Program-made: the position numbers and the translations under genes
DNA from: Bradyrhizobium sp. S69
GTDB lineage: Bacteria; Pseudomonadota; Alphaproteobacteria; Rhizobiales; Xanthobacteraceae
DNA length: 64,000 nt
Direction of reading: 5' to 3'
Assembly: GCF_009766005.1 (NCBI RefSeq)
Contig: NZ_LMUK01000043.1
Coordinates: 315,122-379,121, forward strand
In this document: piece by piece, positions 8,950-17,110 of the stretch
Layout: each line of letters begins with the position of its first letter
Numbering within the stretch: position 1 is the stretch's first letter
The notes under the pieces: generated by a model
Told to the model about the DNA's origin: nothing
The model's database searches: none
Seen by the model: the letters and a program-made list of their open reading frames with translations, nothing else

Positions 8950-8990
8950 TTCAAGACTTGAAATTCAAGACCTGCAATTCAAGGACCAAT
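8950..8990. promoter_or_regulatory. Tandem 14-bp repeat, candidate operator between divergent purine genes
   Basis: Units beginning ttcaaga occur at 8950, 8964 and 8978 with a 14-base period. The first unit contains the perfect palindrome TTCAAG-A-CTTGAA (8950-8962). The array lies about 50 bases from the deaminase start and 80 bases from the FAD-subunit start, so a protein bound here could control both. No regulator gene is adjacent. Confidence 0.4.
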
Positions 8991-9071
8991 CGGAATCTCG
9001 TGGGAACTTGGCGTCGGTCTTGCAAAGCACGCGTGATCTAGCTTCATCGCTTTGAAATCATACGAGTATCC

Positions 9072-9941
9072 ATGGATCTGAATACCATTACCGAGGTCGC
9101 CCATCCGCAAAGCCGGGAACAATTGCCGCTTTGGACGGCAGGCGATGCTTGGCTCGCGGGCGGGACGTATTTGTTCTCGGAGCCCCAGGCGCATCTGGCG
9201 CGATTGATCGACCTTACCGACCTGAAATGGCCCGCGCTGACCGTCGGCGAGACCGCGCTCACGATCGCGGCGACCTGCACCGTTGCCCAGCTCGACGGCT
9301 TGATCGGCCCGCCGGACTGGATCGCCTCGCCGCTGGTCAATCAATGCTGCCGGGCGTTCCTCGCCTCCTTCAAGATCTGGAAGACCGCGACCGTCGGCGG
9401 CAATATCTGCATGTCATTGCCGGCCGGCCCGATGATCTCGTTGACGGCAGCACTCGACGGCGTCTGCACGATCTGGAAGGCCGACGGCAGCGAGCAGACC
9501 ATCGACGTCGCAAACTTCGTCACCGGCAACCAGTGCAACGTGCTGGCACCGGGCGACCTGTTGCGGCAGATCGACATTCCACTCGCGGCCCTGAAACGGC
9601 GTTCGGCGTTCCGCCAGATATCGCTGACCCCGGTCGGCCGCTCCGCGGCGTTGTTGATCGGCAGCCTGCATGGCGGAGGCGGCTTTGCGTTGACGGTGAC
9701 GGGCTCGACCAAGCGGCCGATAAAATTGTCCTTTGCAGGAATCCCACGAGCGGACGAACTGCGCGACATGCTGCAGCAGCACATCCCCGATGCGCTCTAC
9801 CATGATGACATCCACGGCAAGCCGATATGGCGCAAGCACATGACCCTGCGGCTGGCCGAGGAAATTCGTGCCGAACTGCGAGGCCCGCGCAGCGAAATAC
9901 AAGGTCCGCGTAGCGAACTGCAAGGGCCGGCGCGGCCATGA
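9072..9941 (+). CDS. Molybdenum hydroxylase FAD-binding subunit (YgfM-like)
   Basis: This 289-residue protein has the CoxM/XDH FAD-binding domain: WLAGGTYLF near residue 28 (flavin pyrophosphate loop), KTATVGGNICMSLPAGP near residue 115, and a C-terminal CO_deh_flav_C part. It would pass electrons from the FeS clusters of the next protein to NAD or another acceptor. The C terminus carries three 21-base DNA units (9873-9935) encoding heptads ELRGPRS, EIQGPRS and ELQGPAR, unlike the rest of the protein. The stop overlaps the next start as ATGA. No strong ribosome-binding site precedes the ATG. Confidence 0.85.
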   Translation: MDLNTITEVAHPQSREQLPLWTAGDAWLAGGTYLFSEPQAHLARLIDLTDLKWPALTVGETALTIAATCTVAQLDGLIGPPDWIASPLVNQCCRAFLASFKIWKTATVGGNICMSLPAGPMISLTAALDGVCTIWKADGSEQTIDVANFVTGNQCNVLAPGDLLRQIDIPLAALKRRSAFRQISLTPVGRSAALLIGSLHGGGGFALTVTGSTKRPIKLSFAGIPRADELRDMLQQHIPDALYHDDIHGKPIWRKHMTLRLAEEIRAELRGPRSEIQGPRSELQGPARP

Positions 9942-12667
9942 CCTATCAGATCAACGGGATCGAATTTTCGGAAACCCCGCAGGCCGGACAATGCCTGCGC
10001 ACCTTCCTGCGTCAGCTCGGACATTTCGGCGTCAAGAAAGGCTGCGATGCCGGCGACTGCGGCGCCTGTACCGTTCTGATCGACGGCGAACCGGTGCATA
10101 GCTGCCTGATCCCGGCGTTTCGCGCCGACGATCACGCCATCACCACCATCGAGGGCCTCGCGCCAGCCGGCGGCGCCCACCCGATGCAGCAGGCCTTTCT
10201 CGATGCGCAGGCGTTTCAATGCGGCTTCTGCACCGCGGGCATGATCTTGACCTGCGCGTCGCTGAACCAGGCGCAGCGGCAGGATTTAGGCAGCGCGCTG
10301 AAGGGCAACATCTGCCGCTGCACCGGCTATCGCGCGATCGAGGACGCGCTTCAAGGCAAGACCAATGTCGAGCAGGCCGAAGCCGGCACCGCGTTCGGCC
10401 GCAGCCTGCCCGCGCCTGCCGGCCCGCAAGTGGTGCGCGGTTCGGAGCGCTACACGTTCGACGTCGCGATGGAAGGCACGCTGCACCTCAAGATGCTGCG
10501 CTCGCCGCACCCGCACGCCAGGATCATCGCGATCGACAAACGCGCCGCACTCGCCGTGCCGGGCGTGCAGACGGTTTTGACCCATGAAGACGCGCCACAG
10601 CGGCTGTTCTCGACTGCGCGCCATGAAAAGCAATGGATGGACCCCGACGACACCCGCGTGCTCGACCCGGTAGTCCGCTTCATCGGGCAAAAGGTCGCGG
10701 CCGTGATCGCGGAGACCGAAGCCGCCGCCGAGGAAGGCTGCCGCCGCCTCAAGGTCGACTATGAAATCCTGCCCGCGGTGGTCGACCCACTACAGGCGAT
10801 CGCACCCGGTGCGCCGGTGATCCACACCGACAAGACCGCAGAGCATCGCGTCAGCAATGCGCCACGCAATATCGTCGCGGAAACCCATGGCGAGTTCGGC
10901 GATGTCGCGCGCGCGCTGGCCTCGGCCGCGGTGACCTACCAGGGAACATTCACCACGCAACGGGTACAGCACGCGGCGCTGGAGACCCATGGCGGCCTCG
11001 CCTGGGTCGATGCGTCAGGCATCCTGAACGTGCGCTCCAGCACGCAGGTGCCGTTCCTGACGCGGCGGGCGCTGGCGGATATCTTTGATCTCGCGCCCGA
11101 CAAGGTCCGGGTGTTCTGCGAGCGCGTCGGTGGCGGCTTTGGCGGCAAGCAGGAAATGTTCGTCGAGGACATTCTGGCGCTCGCCGCGTTGAAGACCGGC
11201 CGTCCCGTCAAATTCGAGTTGACCCGCGAGGAGCAGTTCATCTCGACCTCGACCCGGCATCCGATGCAGGTCACCGTGAAGGCCGGCGCGGATAAAGACG
11301 GCAGACTGACGGCATTGCAGCTCGATGTGCTCTCCAATACCGGCGCCTATGGCAACCATGCCGGCCCGGTGCTGTTCCACGCCGTCGGCGAATGCATCAG
11401 CGTCTATAACTGCCCGAACAAGAAGGTCGATGCCGTCGCCGCCTATACCAACACCGTGCCATCAGGCGCCTTTCGCGGCTATGGCCTGCCGCAAACCATC
11501 TTCGCGGTGGAAGCCGCGATCGACGAACTGGCAAGACAGCTCGGTATCGACCCCTTCGACATGCGCCGCCGCAACGTCGTCAAGCCGGGCGATCCCATGC
11601 TGGCGCCACCCGGATCCGAATATCATGACGTGCATTATGGCTCTTACGGCCTCGATCAATGCCTCGATCTGGTCGAGCGCGCGATGGCCGAGCCCGGGCC
11701 GAAGCTCGAGTTGTCACCGGACTGGCTGACCGGCGACGGCATCGCGCTGACCATGATCGACACCGTGCCGCCTGCCGGGCACTTTGCGGACTGCACGATT
11801 GCGCTGCGCGGCGATGGCGGTTTCGAACTCACCGTCGGCACCGCCGAATTCGGCAACGGCACCGCGACCGTGCATCGCCAGATCGCGGCGACGGCGTTGG
11901 CGACCACGGTCGATCGAATCAATTTACGGCAATCCGACACCGCGAATGGCGGTCACGATACCGGCGCTTACGGCAGCGCCGGCACCTTCGTCGCCGGCCG
12001 CGCCACCATGGCAGCCGCGGAAAATCTCGCGCGCGACCTGATCGCGCTGGGCGCGCAGATCGCCGGGGCCGATCCGGCCTCCTGCGCGCTGAAGGACGAG
12101 GCGGTGATCTGCGGCAGGCAAATTCTGTCGTTTGCCGAACTGGCAAGGTCGGCACGTGGCAATGGCCGGACGCTTTCCGCCAGCGGCAGCTCCGAGGGTT
12201 CGCCGCGTTCGGTCGCGTTCAATGTGCAGGGCTTCAGGATCGCGCTGAACAAGGCCACCGGCGAAATCAGAATTTTGCGAAGCGTGCATGCCGCCGATGC
12301 CGGCAAGGTCGCCAATCCGATGCAATGCCGTGGCCAGGTCGAGGGCGGCGTCGCGCAGTCGCTCGGCGCCACTCTCTACGAGGAAATGGTGATCGACGAT
12401 GGCGGCCGCGTGACCAATCCGAAATTCCGCGACTATCATCTGCCGTCCTTTGCCGACATCCCGCGCACCGAGGTGTATTTCGCCGATACCACCGACAGCA
12501 TCGGTCCGATGGGTGCCAAATCGATGAGCGAGAGTCCGTATAATCCGGTCGCAGCCGCGCTCGGCAACGCTATCGCCAATGCTACCGGCATCCGCTTCAC
12601 CAGCGTGCCGTTCAAGCCGGACCGGCTATGGCCGGCACTGCATGAGAAGTTCGGGCTCAAAGGCTGA
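9938..12667 (+). CDS. Xanthine dehydrogenase-like FeS-Mo fusion subunit (XdhD type)
   Basis: This 909-residue fusion has an N-terminal 2Fe-2S domain (Cys36, 41, 44 in GCDAGDCGACT), the second cluster domain (CGFCTAGM and CRCTGY, residues 95-130), then the complete molybdopterin domain. GGGFGGKQE lies near residue 400, GAFRGYG near 510, and the catalytic Glu in GAKSMSES near 860. With the separate FAD subunit this is the split seen in E. coli YgfM/XdhD, rather than the usual XdhA (FeS-FAD) plus XdhB (Mo). Hydroxylation of hypoxanthine or xanthine to urate is the natural inference beside urate oxidase, but a related purine could be the substrate. No XdhC-type maturation gene is in the window. 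Confidence 0.88.
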   Translation: MTYQINGIEFSETPQAGQCLRTFLRQLGHFGVKKGCDAGDCGACTVLIDGEPVHSCLIPAFRADDHAITTIEGLAPAGGAHPMQQAFLDAQAFQCGFCTAGMILTCASLNQAQRQDLGSALKGNICRCTGYRAIEDALQGKTNVEQAEAGTAFGRSLPAPAGPQVVRGSERYTFDVAMEGTLHLKMLRSPHPHARIIAIDKRAALAVPGVQTVLTHEDAPQRLFSTARHEKQWMDPDDTRVLDPVVRFIGQKVAAVIAETEAAAEEGCRRLKVDYEILPAVVDPLQAIAPGAPVIHTDKTAEHRVSNAPRNIVAETHGEFGDVARALASAAVTYQGTFTTQRVQHAALETHGGLAWVDASGILNVRSSTQVPFLTRRALADIFDLAPDKVRVFCERVGGGFGGKQEMFVEDILALAALKTGRPVKFELTREEQFISTSTRHPMQVTVKAGADKDGRLTALQLDVLSNTGAYGNHAGPVLFHAVGECISVYNCPNKKVDAVAAYTNTVPSGAFRGYGLPQTIFAVEAAIDELARQLGIDPFDMRRRNVVKPGDPMLAPPGSEYHDVHYGSYGLDQCLDLVERAMAEPGPKLELSPDWLTGDGIALTMIDTVPPAGHFADCTIALRGDGGFELTVGTAEFGNGTATVHRQIAATALATTVDRINLRQSDTANGGHDTGAYGSAGTFVAGRATMAAAENLARDLIALGAQIAGADPASCALKDEAVICGRQILSFAELARSARGNGRTLSASGSSEGSPRSVAFNVQGFRIALNKATGEIRILRSVHAADAGKVANPMQCRGQVEGGVAQSLGATLYEEMVIDDGGRVTNPKFRDYHLPSFADIPRTEVYFADTTDSIGPMGAKSMSESPYNPVAAALGNAIANATGIRFTSVPFKPDRLWPALHEKFGLKG

Positions 12668-12669
12668 TG

Positions 12670-12775
12670 CTAGAGCGTTTTCAAGCGAAGTGGGCGCCGG
12701 CTCGCGTGAAGAAAACGCGTCAAAACAAAAGACTAGAGCCCCGTTCCGATTCCATCGGAACGGAAGAGGCTCTAG
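12670..12775 (+). repeat. 106-bp palindromic intergenic repeat, copy 2
   Basis: The element starts two bases after the XdhD-like stop codon, from ctagagcgttttcaagcga to gaggctctag. Its hairpin arms here read ccgttccga/tcggaacgg, a compensated variant of the ggttctga/tcagaacc arms in copies 1 and 3. That covariation suggests selection on base pairing. It may work as a transcript end for the operon. Confidence 0.8.
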
Positions 12776-12927
12776 CCTCCCGCAGAACGGTTACACTGCC
12801 GGTAGATTGACCACGATATTTCCGACCGCGGCGAACTTCTATCCGTCTGCCGCGTTGTCGGCTCCCGTCTCATCGAGTTTAATCGAAATTGGCGAACTAT
12901 TCCTGCCGAAGCCAAGCGAGCCACCCT

Positions 12928-13983
12928 GTGAAACTCTTTGATTGCCAGTTCTGCGGCAACGTTCTTTATTTTGAAAATCGTTCCTGCGGCCAGTGCGGGC
13001 ACCATTTGGGCTTTCAGCCCGAACTGGACGAGATGACGGCGCTCGACGCCGCCGGGGACGGCTGGCGTCCGGTCGGATCGCAGGGGCCGACGCGTTATTT
13101 CTGCGCCAACGCCAATTATGACGCCTGCAACTGGTTGATATCAGAGACCTCGAGCGAGCTCTACTGCGTGGCTTGCCGGCACAACGGGATCGTTCCGGAT
13201 GTCTCCGATCCGGCACGGCTCGCCGGCTGGCGCGAACTCGAACTCGGCAAGCACCGGCTGTTTTACTCGCTGTTGCGCTGGAAGCTGCCGTTGCGAACCC
13301 GCGCGGAAGATCCGGTGCACGGCCTGATCTTCAATTTTCTGGCCGACCGCCAGGATCGCCCGAAAGTCATGACCGGCCACGACGATGGCGTGATCACCAT
13401 CGCCCTGACCGAGGCCGACGACCTCGAACGGGAGCGGCGGCGCTTGCAGATGGGCGAGCCCTACCGCACGGTGCTGGGCCATTTCCGGCACGAGGTCGGC
13501 CATCACTTCTGGGACGTGCTGATCCGCGATGGCGGCAAGCTCGATGCCTGCCGCGCGGTGTTCGGCGACGAAACGGTCGATTACGAAGAAGCACTCAAGG
13601 CTCACTACAAGGATGGCGCGCCGCCCAACTGGCAACAGCATTTCGTCTCATCCTACGCGACCAGTCACCCCTGGGAGGATTTCGCCGAAACCTGGGCGCA
13701 CTACCTGCACATCGTCGACACCCTGGAGATGGCCGGCGAATTCGGGCTCAACGTCAAGCCGCGGCTCGACCACAATGGCGGCCTCTCATCGCATATCGAT
13801 TTCGATCCCTACGAAGCCTCGGGCATCGAGCCGATCATGAATGCGTGGTTGCCGTTCGTATACGCCATGAACAGTGTCAGCCGAACCATGGGCACAAGGG
13901 AGCTATATCCCTTCGTGCTCTCGCCCGCCGTCATCACCAAGCTCGGCTTTATCCATGATCTCGTCACGCAACCCCGGCATTGA
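12928..13983 (+). CDS. Zinc-ribbon putative metallopeptidase (Peptidase_Mx-like)
   Basis: The N terminus holds two zinc-ribbon Cys pairs (FDCQFCG and SCGQCG), with further CNW and CVAC Cys residues around 60-90. The catalytic part has the gluzincin motif HEVGHHFWD near residue 190, with a downstream Glu in PWEDFAETWAHY. This matches the 'putative zinc-binding metallopeptidase' family. I chose the GTG at 12928 because relatives start directly at KLFxCQxCG; the longer TTG start at 12889 adds an unlikely tail. The protein has 351 residues and no signal peptide, so it is probably cytoplasmic. Its role in a purine cluster is unknown. Confidence 0.8.
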   Translation: MKLFDCQFCGNVLYFENRSCGQCGHHLGFQPELDEMTALDAAGDGWRPVGSQGPTRYFCANANYDACNWLISETSSELYCVACRHNGIVPDVSDPARLAGWRELELGKHRLFYSLLRWKLPLRTRAEDPVHGLIFNFLADRQDRPKVMTGHDDGVITIALTEADDLERERRRLQMGEPYRTVLGHFRHEVGHHFWDVLIRDGGKLDACRAVFGDETVDYEEALKAHYKDGAPPNWQQHFVSSYATSHPWEDFAETWAHYLHIVDTLEMAGEFGLNVKPRLDHNGGLSSHIDFDPYEASGIEPIMNAWLPFVYAMNSVSRTMGTRELYPFVLSPAVITKLGFIHDLVTQPRH

Positions 13984-14014
13984 GACCGCGCGACGAGAAC
14001 ACCACATGGCCGCC

Positions 14015-14965
14015 TCACGCCGTCTTTGCAGCGTAAGTCGGCTCCAGCCGCGAACGCAGGAAATCCGCGCCGGATATCGGCGCGTATTTCGCCGGCCGCT
14101 CCGGGCTGGTGCAGCTCGGCAGACAGTCGACGACCGCGTCCGGATTCGGATCGAGGAAAAATGCGACCGAGTAGCGATCCAGGCCCGGATTGACCACCTT
14201 GTGCGGCGTCGACACATAGACATCGTTCGACCACCGCATCAGGCAGTCGCCGATGTTGCAAACGAAGGTGCCGGGTATCACCGGCGCGTCGAGCCAACGG
14301 CCGGAGCGGTCCTGTACCATCAATCCGCCGACGGCATCGGTCGCCAGCAGCGTGACATTGCCGTAGTCGGTATGAACACCGGCGCCGAGTTGGCCGCCGG
14401 AAAGCGGTCTTTCGCTGGGCGGATAATGCAGCAGACGCAGCGTGGCGATTGGCCGGTCGAGCTTGCTCTCGAAAAAATCAGGATCGAGGCCAAGATCAAG
14501 CGCGAAGCCGCGATGCAAATCGCAACCGAGCCGCCAGACTCGATTGAAATAGTCCAGCATGGTGGCACGAAAATCGGGCATATCCGGCCACAGATTGGTG
14601 GCCCGAAACGCCACGCCGGCCACGATCTCGGGATCGTCGGGCGCCAGTTCGAGCCCGATGTTGAAGGCTTCCTTGACGTCGGGTGGCTTGCCCGGATCCA
14701 GCGTTTCACCACCCAGCCCGATGTAGCCACGATTGCTGCCGGGGCCGCCAAAGGAGACCGCCTGGCGGACCGAGGCGGGACCGGTAAAGAACGCAGCCGA
14801 TGTATCGAAAACGCGCTTCATGAGCTCAGGCGGAACGCCGTGGCCGGAAACATAGAAGAAGCCGACGTCACGGCAGGCCGCGCCCAACGCCTTGGCGACA
14901 TCCCGCGCCTGCTGCGGCGAGCCATCGATCAAAGCAGCAACATCAATCACCGGAATAGCGCTCAC
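14015..14965 (-). CDS. 2-oxoglutarate/Fe(II)-dependent oxygenase, isopenicillin N synthase-like
   Basis: This 316-residue protein has the N-terminal DIOX_N domain (IPVIDVAAL, VGFFYVSGHGVP) and the C-terminal double-stranded beta helix with iron ligands HTD (GAGVHTDYGNVTLL) and a distal His in STPHKVV. RYSVAFF supplies the 2-oxoglutarate-binding Arg-x-Ser. A GTG at 14965 has an ideal GAGGAGG site five bases upstream and gives the usual SAIPVIDV start; the ATG at 14986 lies before that site. It is convergent with the metallopeptidase gene and next to urate oxidase. The substrate is not known; oxidation of a purine-related compound is only inferred from position. Confidence 0.85.
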   Translation of the reverse strand: MSAIPVIDVAALIDGSPQQARDVAKALGAACRDVGFFYVSGHGVPPELMKRVFDTSAAFFTGPASVRQAVSFGGPGSNRGYIGLGGETLDPGKPPDVKEAFNIGLELAPDDPEIVAGVAFRATNLWPDMPDFRATMLDYFNRVWRLGCDLHRGFALDLGLDPDFFESKLDRPIATLRLLHYPPSERPLSGGQLGAGVHTDYGNVTLLATDAVGGLMVQDRSGRWLDAPVIPGTFVCNIGDCLMRWSNDVYVSTPHKVVNPGLDRYSVAFFLDPNPDAVVDCLPSCTSPERPAKYAPISGADFLRSRLEPTYAAKTA

Positions 14966-15062
14966 ATAGACCTCCTCGGCCGTCATCGGGCTGAAACTAA
15001 GAAATCATTAACCTTCGCGCACCAGAATCGTCTGACAACGCAGTCCTGCAAGGCAACTCTCC

Positions 15063-15179
15063 ATGCGACACATGATCGAACGGCTCTTTGAACTGGTCGA
15101 AGCCAACATCGGCTGTGCGGTCGTTGCAGTGACGCTCTCTTTCGCGATGACCGGCTGCCTGCGTTTGTTCTGGGAATAG
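15063..15179 (+). CDS. Possible small single-span membrane protein (38 aa)
   Basis: An ATG at 15063 opens a 38-residue frame ending in TAG at 15179. The protein starts MRHMIERLFELVEANIG and continues with a hydrophobic span of about 18 residues (ends TGCLRLFWE). An AAGG lies about 10 bases upstream. An amphipathic start followed by one membrane helix is a common small-protein plan. It lies between two minus-strand purine genes in the opposite direction, and conservation is unknown, so it may be accidental. Confidence 0.35.
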   Translation: MRHMIERLFELVEANIGCAVVAVTLSFAMTGCLRLFWE

Positions 15180-15195
15180 CTGCCTCGATTCGCTC

Positions 15196-16035
15196 TCAGC
15201 CCCGTCCTACCGTGCATTCGATCTGGCCGTGCGGCTCGTCGGTCGGCAGGAAGACGTCGTTGTTGTTATCGAGCCCGAACGCCGAGAGGTTGATCGGGAT
15301 GAAATGCATGTTCGGGCAGGCCATGCTGATCTCGGAAATTTCCGGCACCGCCGCCAGCACCGCCTCGCCCATCCGGTACAGGCTGTCCTGCACGCTGGAG
15401 CTATAGGTGGTGCTGAACACATCCAGTGCGGTGGTGAGAATCTTCGTATTGGTCGCCGGATAATTGTGTGGCTTTGCCGACCACTTCCATGACGCGACCA
15501 TGCTGGTCGCGCAGATCCGATCATTGGTTTCCTTGATCGTGGTGTAGGGGTCCATCACGTATTTCTCCCAGCCCGACTGGGTCGCCTTCATGAAGGTAAA
15601 GCCGTCGATGCCGGAGGTCATGGTCGATCCCTGGCGCGTCGCCTGCACTTCGACGAACGGCTTGCCGTTGCTGTCGAGGATGAAACTATGCGGATGCGGC
15701 CTGCCGCCAACGCTCAGCCGGCTCCATTTGGTCTCATGGGCGGTGATCTCCACCGAGTTCACCTGCGGATAGGTGTCGAGATATTTCTTCGCCAGCACCT
15801 GGCAGAACTCCTCGGTGCCAAGTCCGGTATTCTGGCGCGCCACGATATTCACGACGTTCTTGATGGTGTCGGTCGATACCGAGTTGCTGTTGTCGGCGTG
15901 GGTATAGGTGCGGGCGAAATCGCCATCGAGCATCGCCTGGACGTTGAGCTGGCTGACCTCGTGCCGCTCGCCGTCGCGGTGAAGCCGCATCACGCGGACC
16001 CGGCCCTTGCCATATTTGTTCTTGATCAGCGGCAC
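15196..16035 (-). CDS. Urate oxidase (cofactor-free uricase)
   Basis: This 279-residue protein is a full-length uricase with two T-fold domains. Visible signatures are KYGKGRVRV with the catalytic Lys near residue 10, YTHADNSNSVSTDTIKN with the catalytic Thr near 58, RHDGER, and NMHFIPINLSAFG with the catalytic His near 250. It oxidises urate to 5-hydroxyisourate, the substrate of the HIU hydrolase domain encoded just upstream in the same direction. The start is a GTG preceded by GGAGG. The 177-base gap to the fusion gene contains no gene. A cytoplasmic, metal- and flavin-free enzyme is expected. Confidence 0.95.
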   Translation of the reverse strand: MPLIKNKYGKGRVRVMRLHRDGERHEVSQLNVQAMLDGDFARTYTHADNSNSVSTDTIKNVVNIVARQNTGLGTEEFCQVLAKKYLDTYPQVNSVEITAHETKWSRLSVGGRPHPHSFILDSNGKPFVEVQATRQGSTMTSGIDGFTFMKATQSGWEKYVMDPYTTIKETNDRICATSMVASWKWSAKPHNYPATNTKILTTALDVFSTTYSSSVQDSLYRMGEAVLAAVPEISEISMACPNMHFIPINLSAFGLDNNNDVFLPTDEPHGQIECTVGRG

Positions 16036-16212
16036 GCTCGCGACCTCCAGTTCGACCGGCCGCCATCCAAAACGCGCGCCGGTTCTGCTAGATAATGAGC
16101 AACGTTCGTGCCAGCCGGCAAGCGGATATTGCGTCCGCTTGGCCTTCGGGCCCGGGCAGGGTTGCCGGTTTCTTCGGCATCCTTGCTCACGCGTCGCGCA
16201 ACCCGCTATTGC

Positions 16213-17100
16213 CTAACTCCCCCGATAGGTCCCATAGCTCCACGGCGTCACCAGCAGCGGCACGTGGAGGTGGCCTTCGGGGTCGCTGACCGAAAAGCGC
16301 AAGGGTATCTGATCGAGGAACGGCGGATCGGACATCGCGACGCCGCGCTCGGCGAAATATTTCCCGACCCTGAACGTCAATTCATAGCGGCCGATCGGGA
16401 CCGGCCGGCCGCCGATCAAGGGCGCATCGGTGCGGCCGTCCGAATTGGTGATCGTACGCGTCACCACACGGCTGATGCCAAGCTCGGACAGTTCGACGAG
16501 CTCGACCGCAATGCCGGCAGCCGGCCGGCCGCTATGGGTATCGAGCACGTGGGTCGATAGCCGCCCATGCACCTTGAGCCGGTCGTCCGACGTGATCAGG
16601 AGATCGAGGCGCAGCGCCGCGATCCGGCAGATCTCCTCGATCGATCTTTGGGTTTCGGTAGTGATGTCGTTCGGCAGCCGGCGCTCGAAATCGCGCAGAA
16701 CGGAGTCCTTGGTTTGGCGCCGCACGCAGACGACATACGGAAAGCCGAACCTGGCGCGGTAGGCATTGTTGACGCGCTCGAACGCCTCGTATTCGGCATC
16801 CGACAACCGGTCCAGTCCGAGGCTGTTCTGCTCGGCGCTGGACTCCTCGGTCAACCCCGCGGCGCGCTGGGTTTTGTCGGCGAGATCGGGATGCGCCTTG
16901 ATCAGCGCGAGGCGAAGTTCCGGTGCCGCGCCGTCGACGGCCGACTTCATCGCATCGAACAATTGCGTCACGCCGGCGAAAGGCCGCGCCGCCGCGGCCT
17001 TTTCAGCGATCCATGGCGAGTATTCGAAAATGTTCGCCAGCGCCGCGACGAAGTCGTCCTTGCTGGAAGCATTCAGGTCGGAGAGCTTCTTTTGCGACAT
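16213..17100 (-). CDS. Bifunctional OHCU decarboxylase / 5-hydroxyisourate hydrolase
   Basis: Two enzymes are fused in 295 residues. Residues 1-170 are the OHCU decarboxylase domain, with the catalytic HPDLA and SAEQNSLGL segments. Residues about 180-295 are the transthyretin-like HIU hydrolase domain, from GRLSTHVLDTHSGRPA to the hallmark C-terminal YRGS. The pair converts 5-hydroxyisourate to OHCU and then to S-allantoin, fitting between urate oxidase and allantoinase. The same order of domains is known from plant TTL/allantoin synthase. The start at 17100 (MSQKK) has AGGA upstream and avoids overlap with the allantoinase gene 10 bases away; a start at 17139 is less likely. Confidence 0.93.
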   Translation of the reverse strand: MSQKKLSDLNASSKDDFVAALANIFEYSPWIAEKAAAARPFAGVTQLFDAMKSAVDGAAPELRLALIKAHPDLADKTQRAAGLTEESSAEQNSLGLDRLSDAEYEAFERVNNAYRARFGFPYVVCVRRQTKDSVLRDFERRLPNDITTETQRSIEEICRIAALRLDLLITSDDRLKVHGRLSTHVLDTHSGRPAAGIAVELVELSELGISRVVTRTITNSDGRTDAPLIGGRPVPIGRYELTFRVGKYFAERGVAMSDPPFLDQIPLRFSVSDPEGHLHVPLLVTPWSYGTYRGS

Positions 17101-17110
17101 AGCTGCGGTC

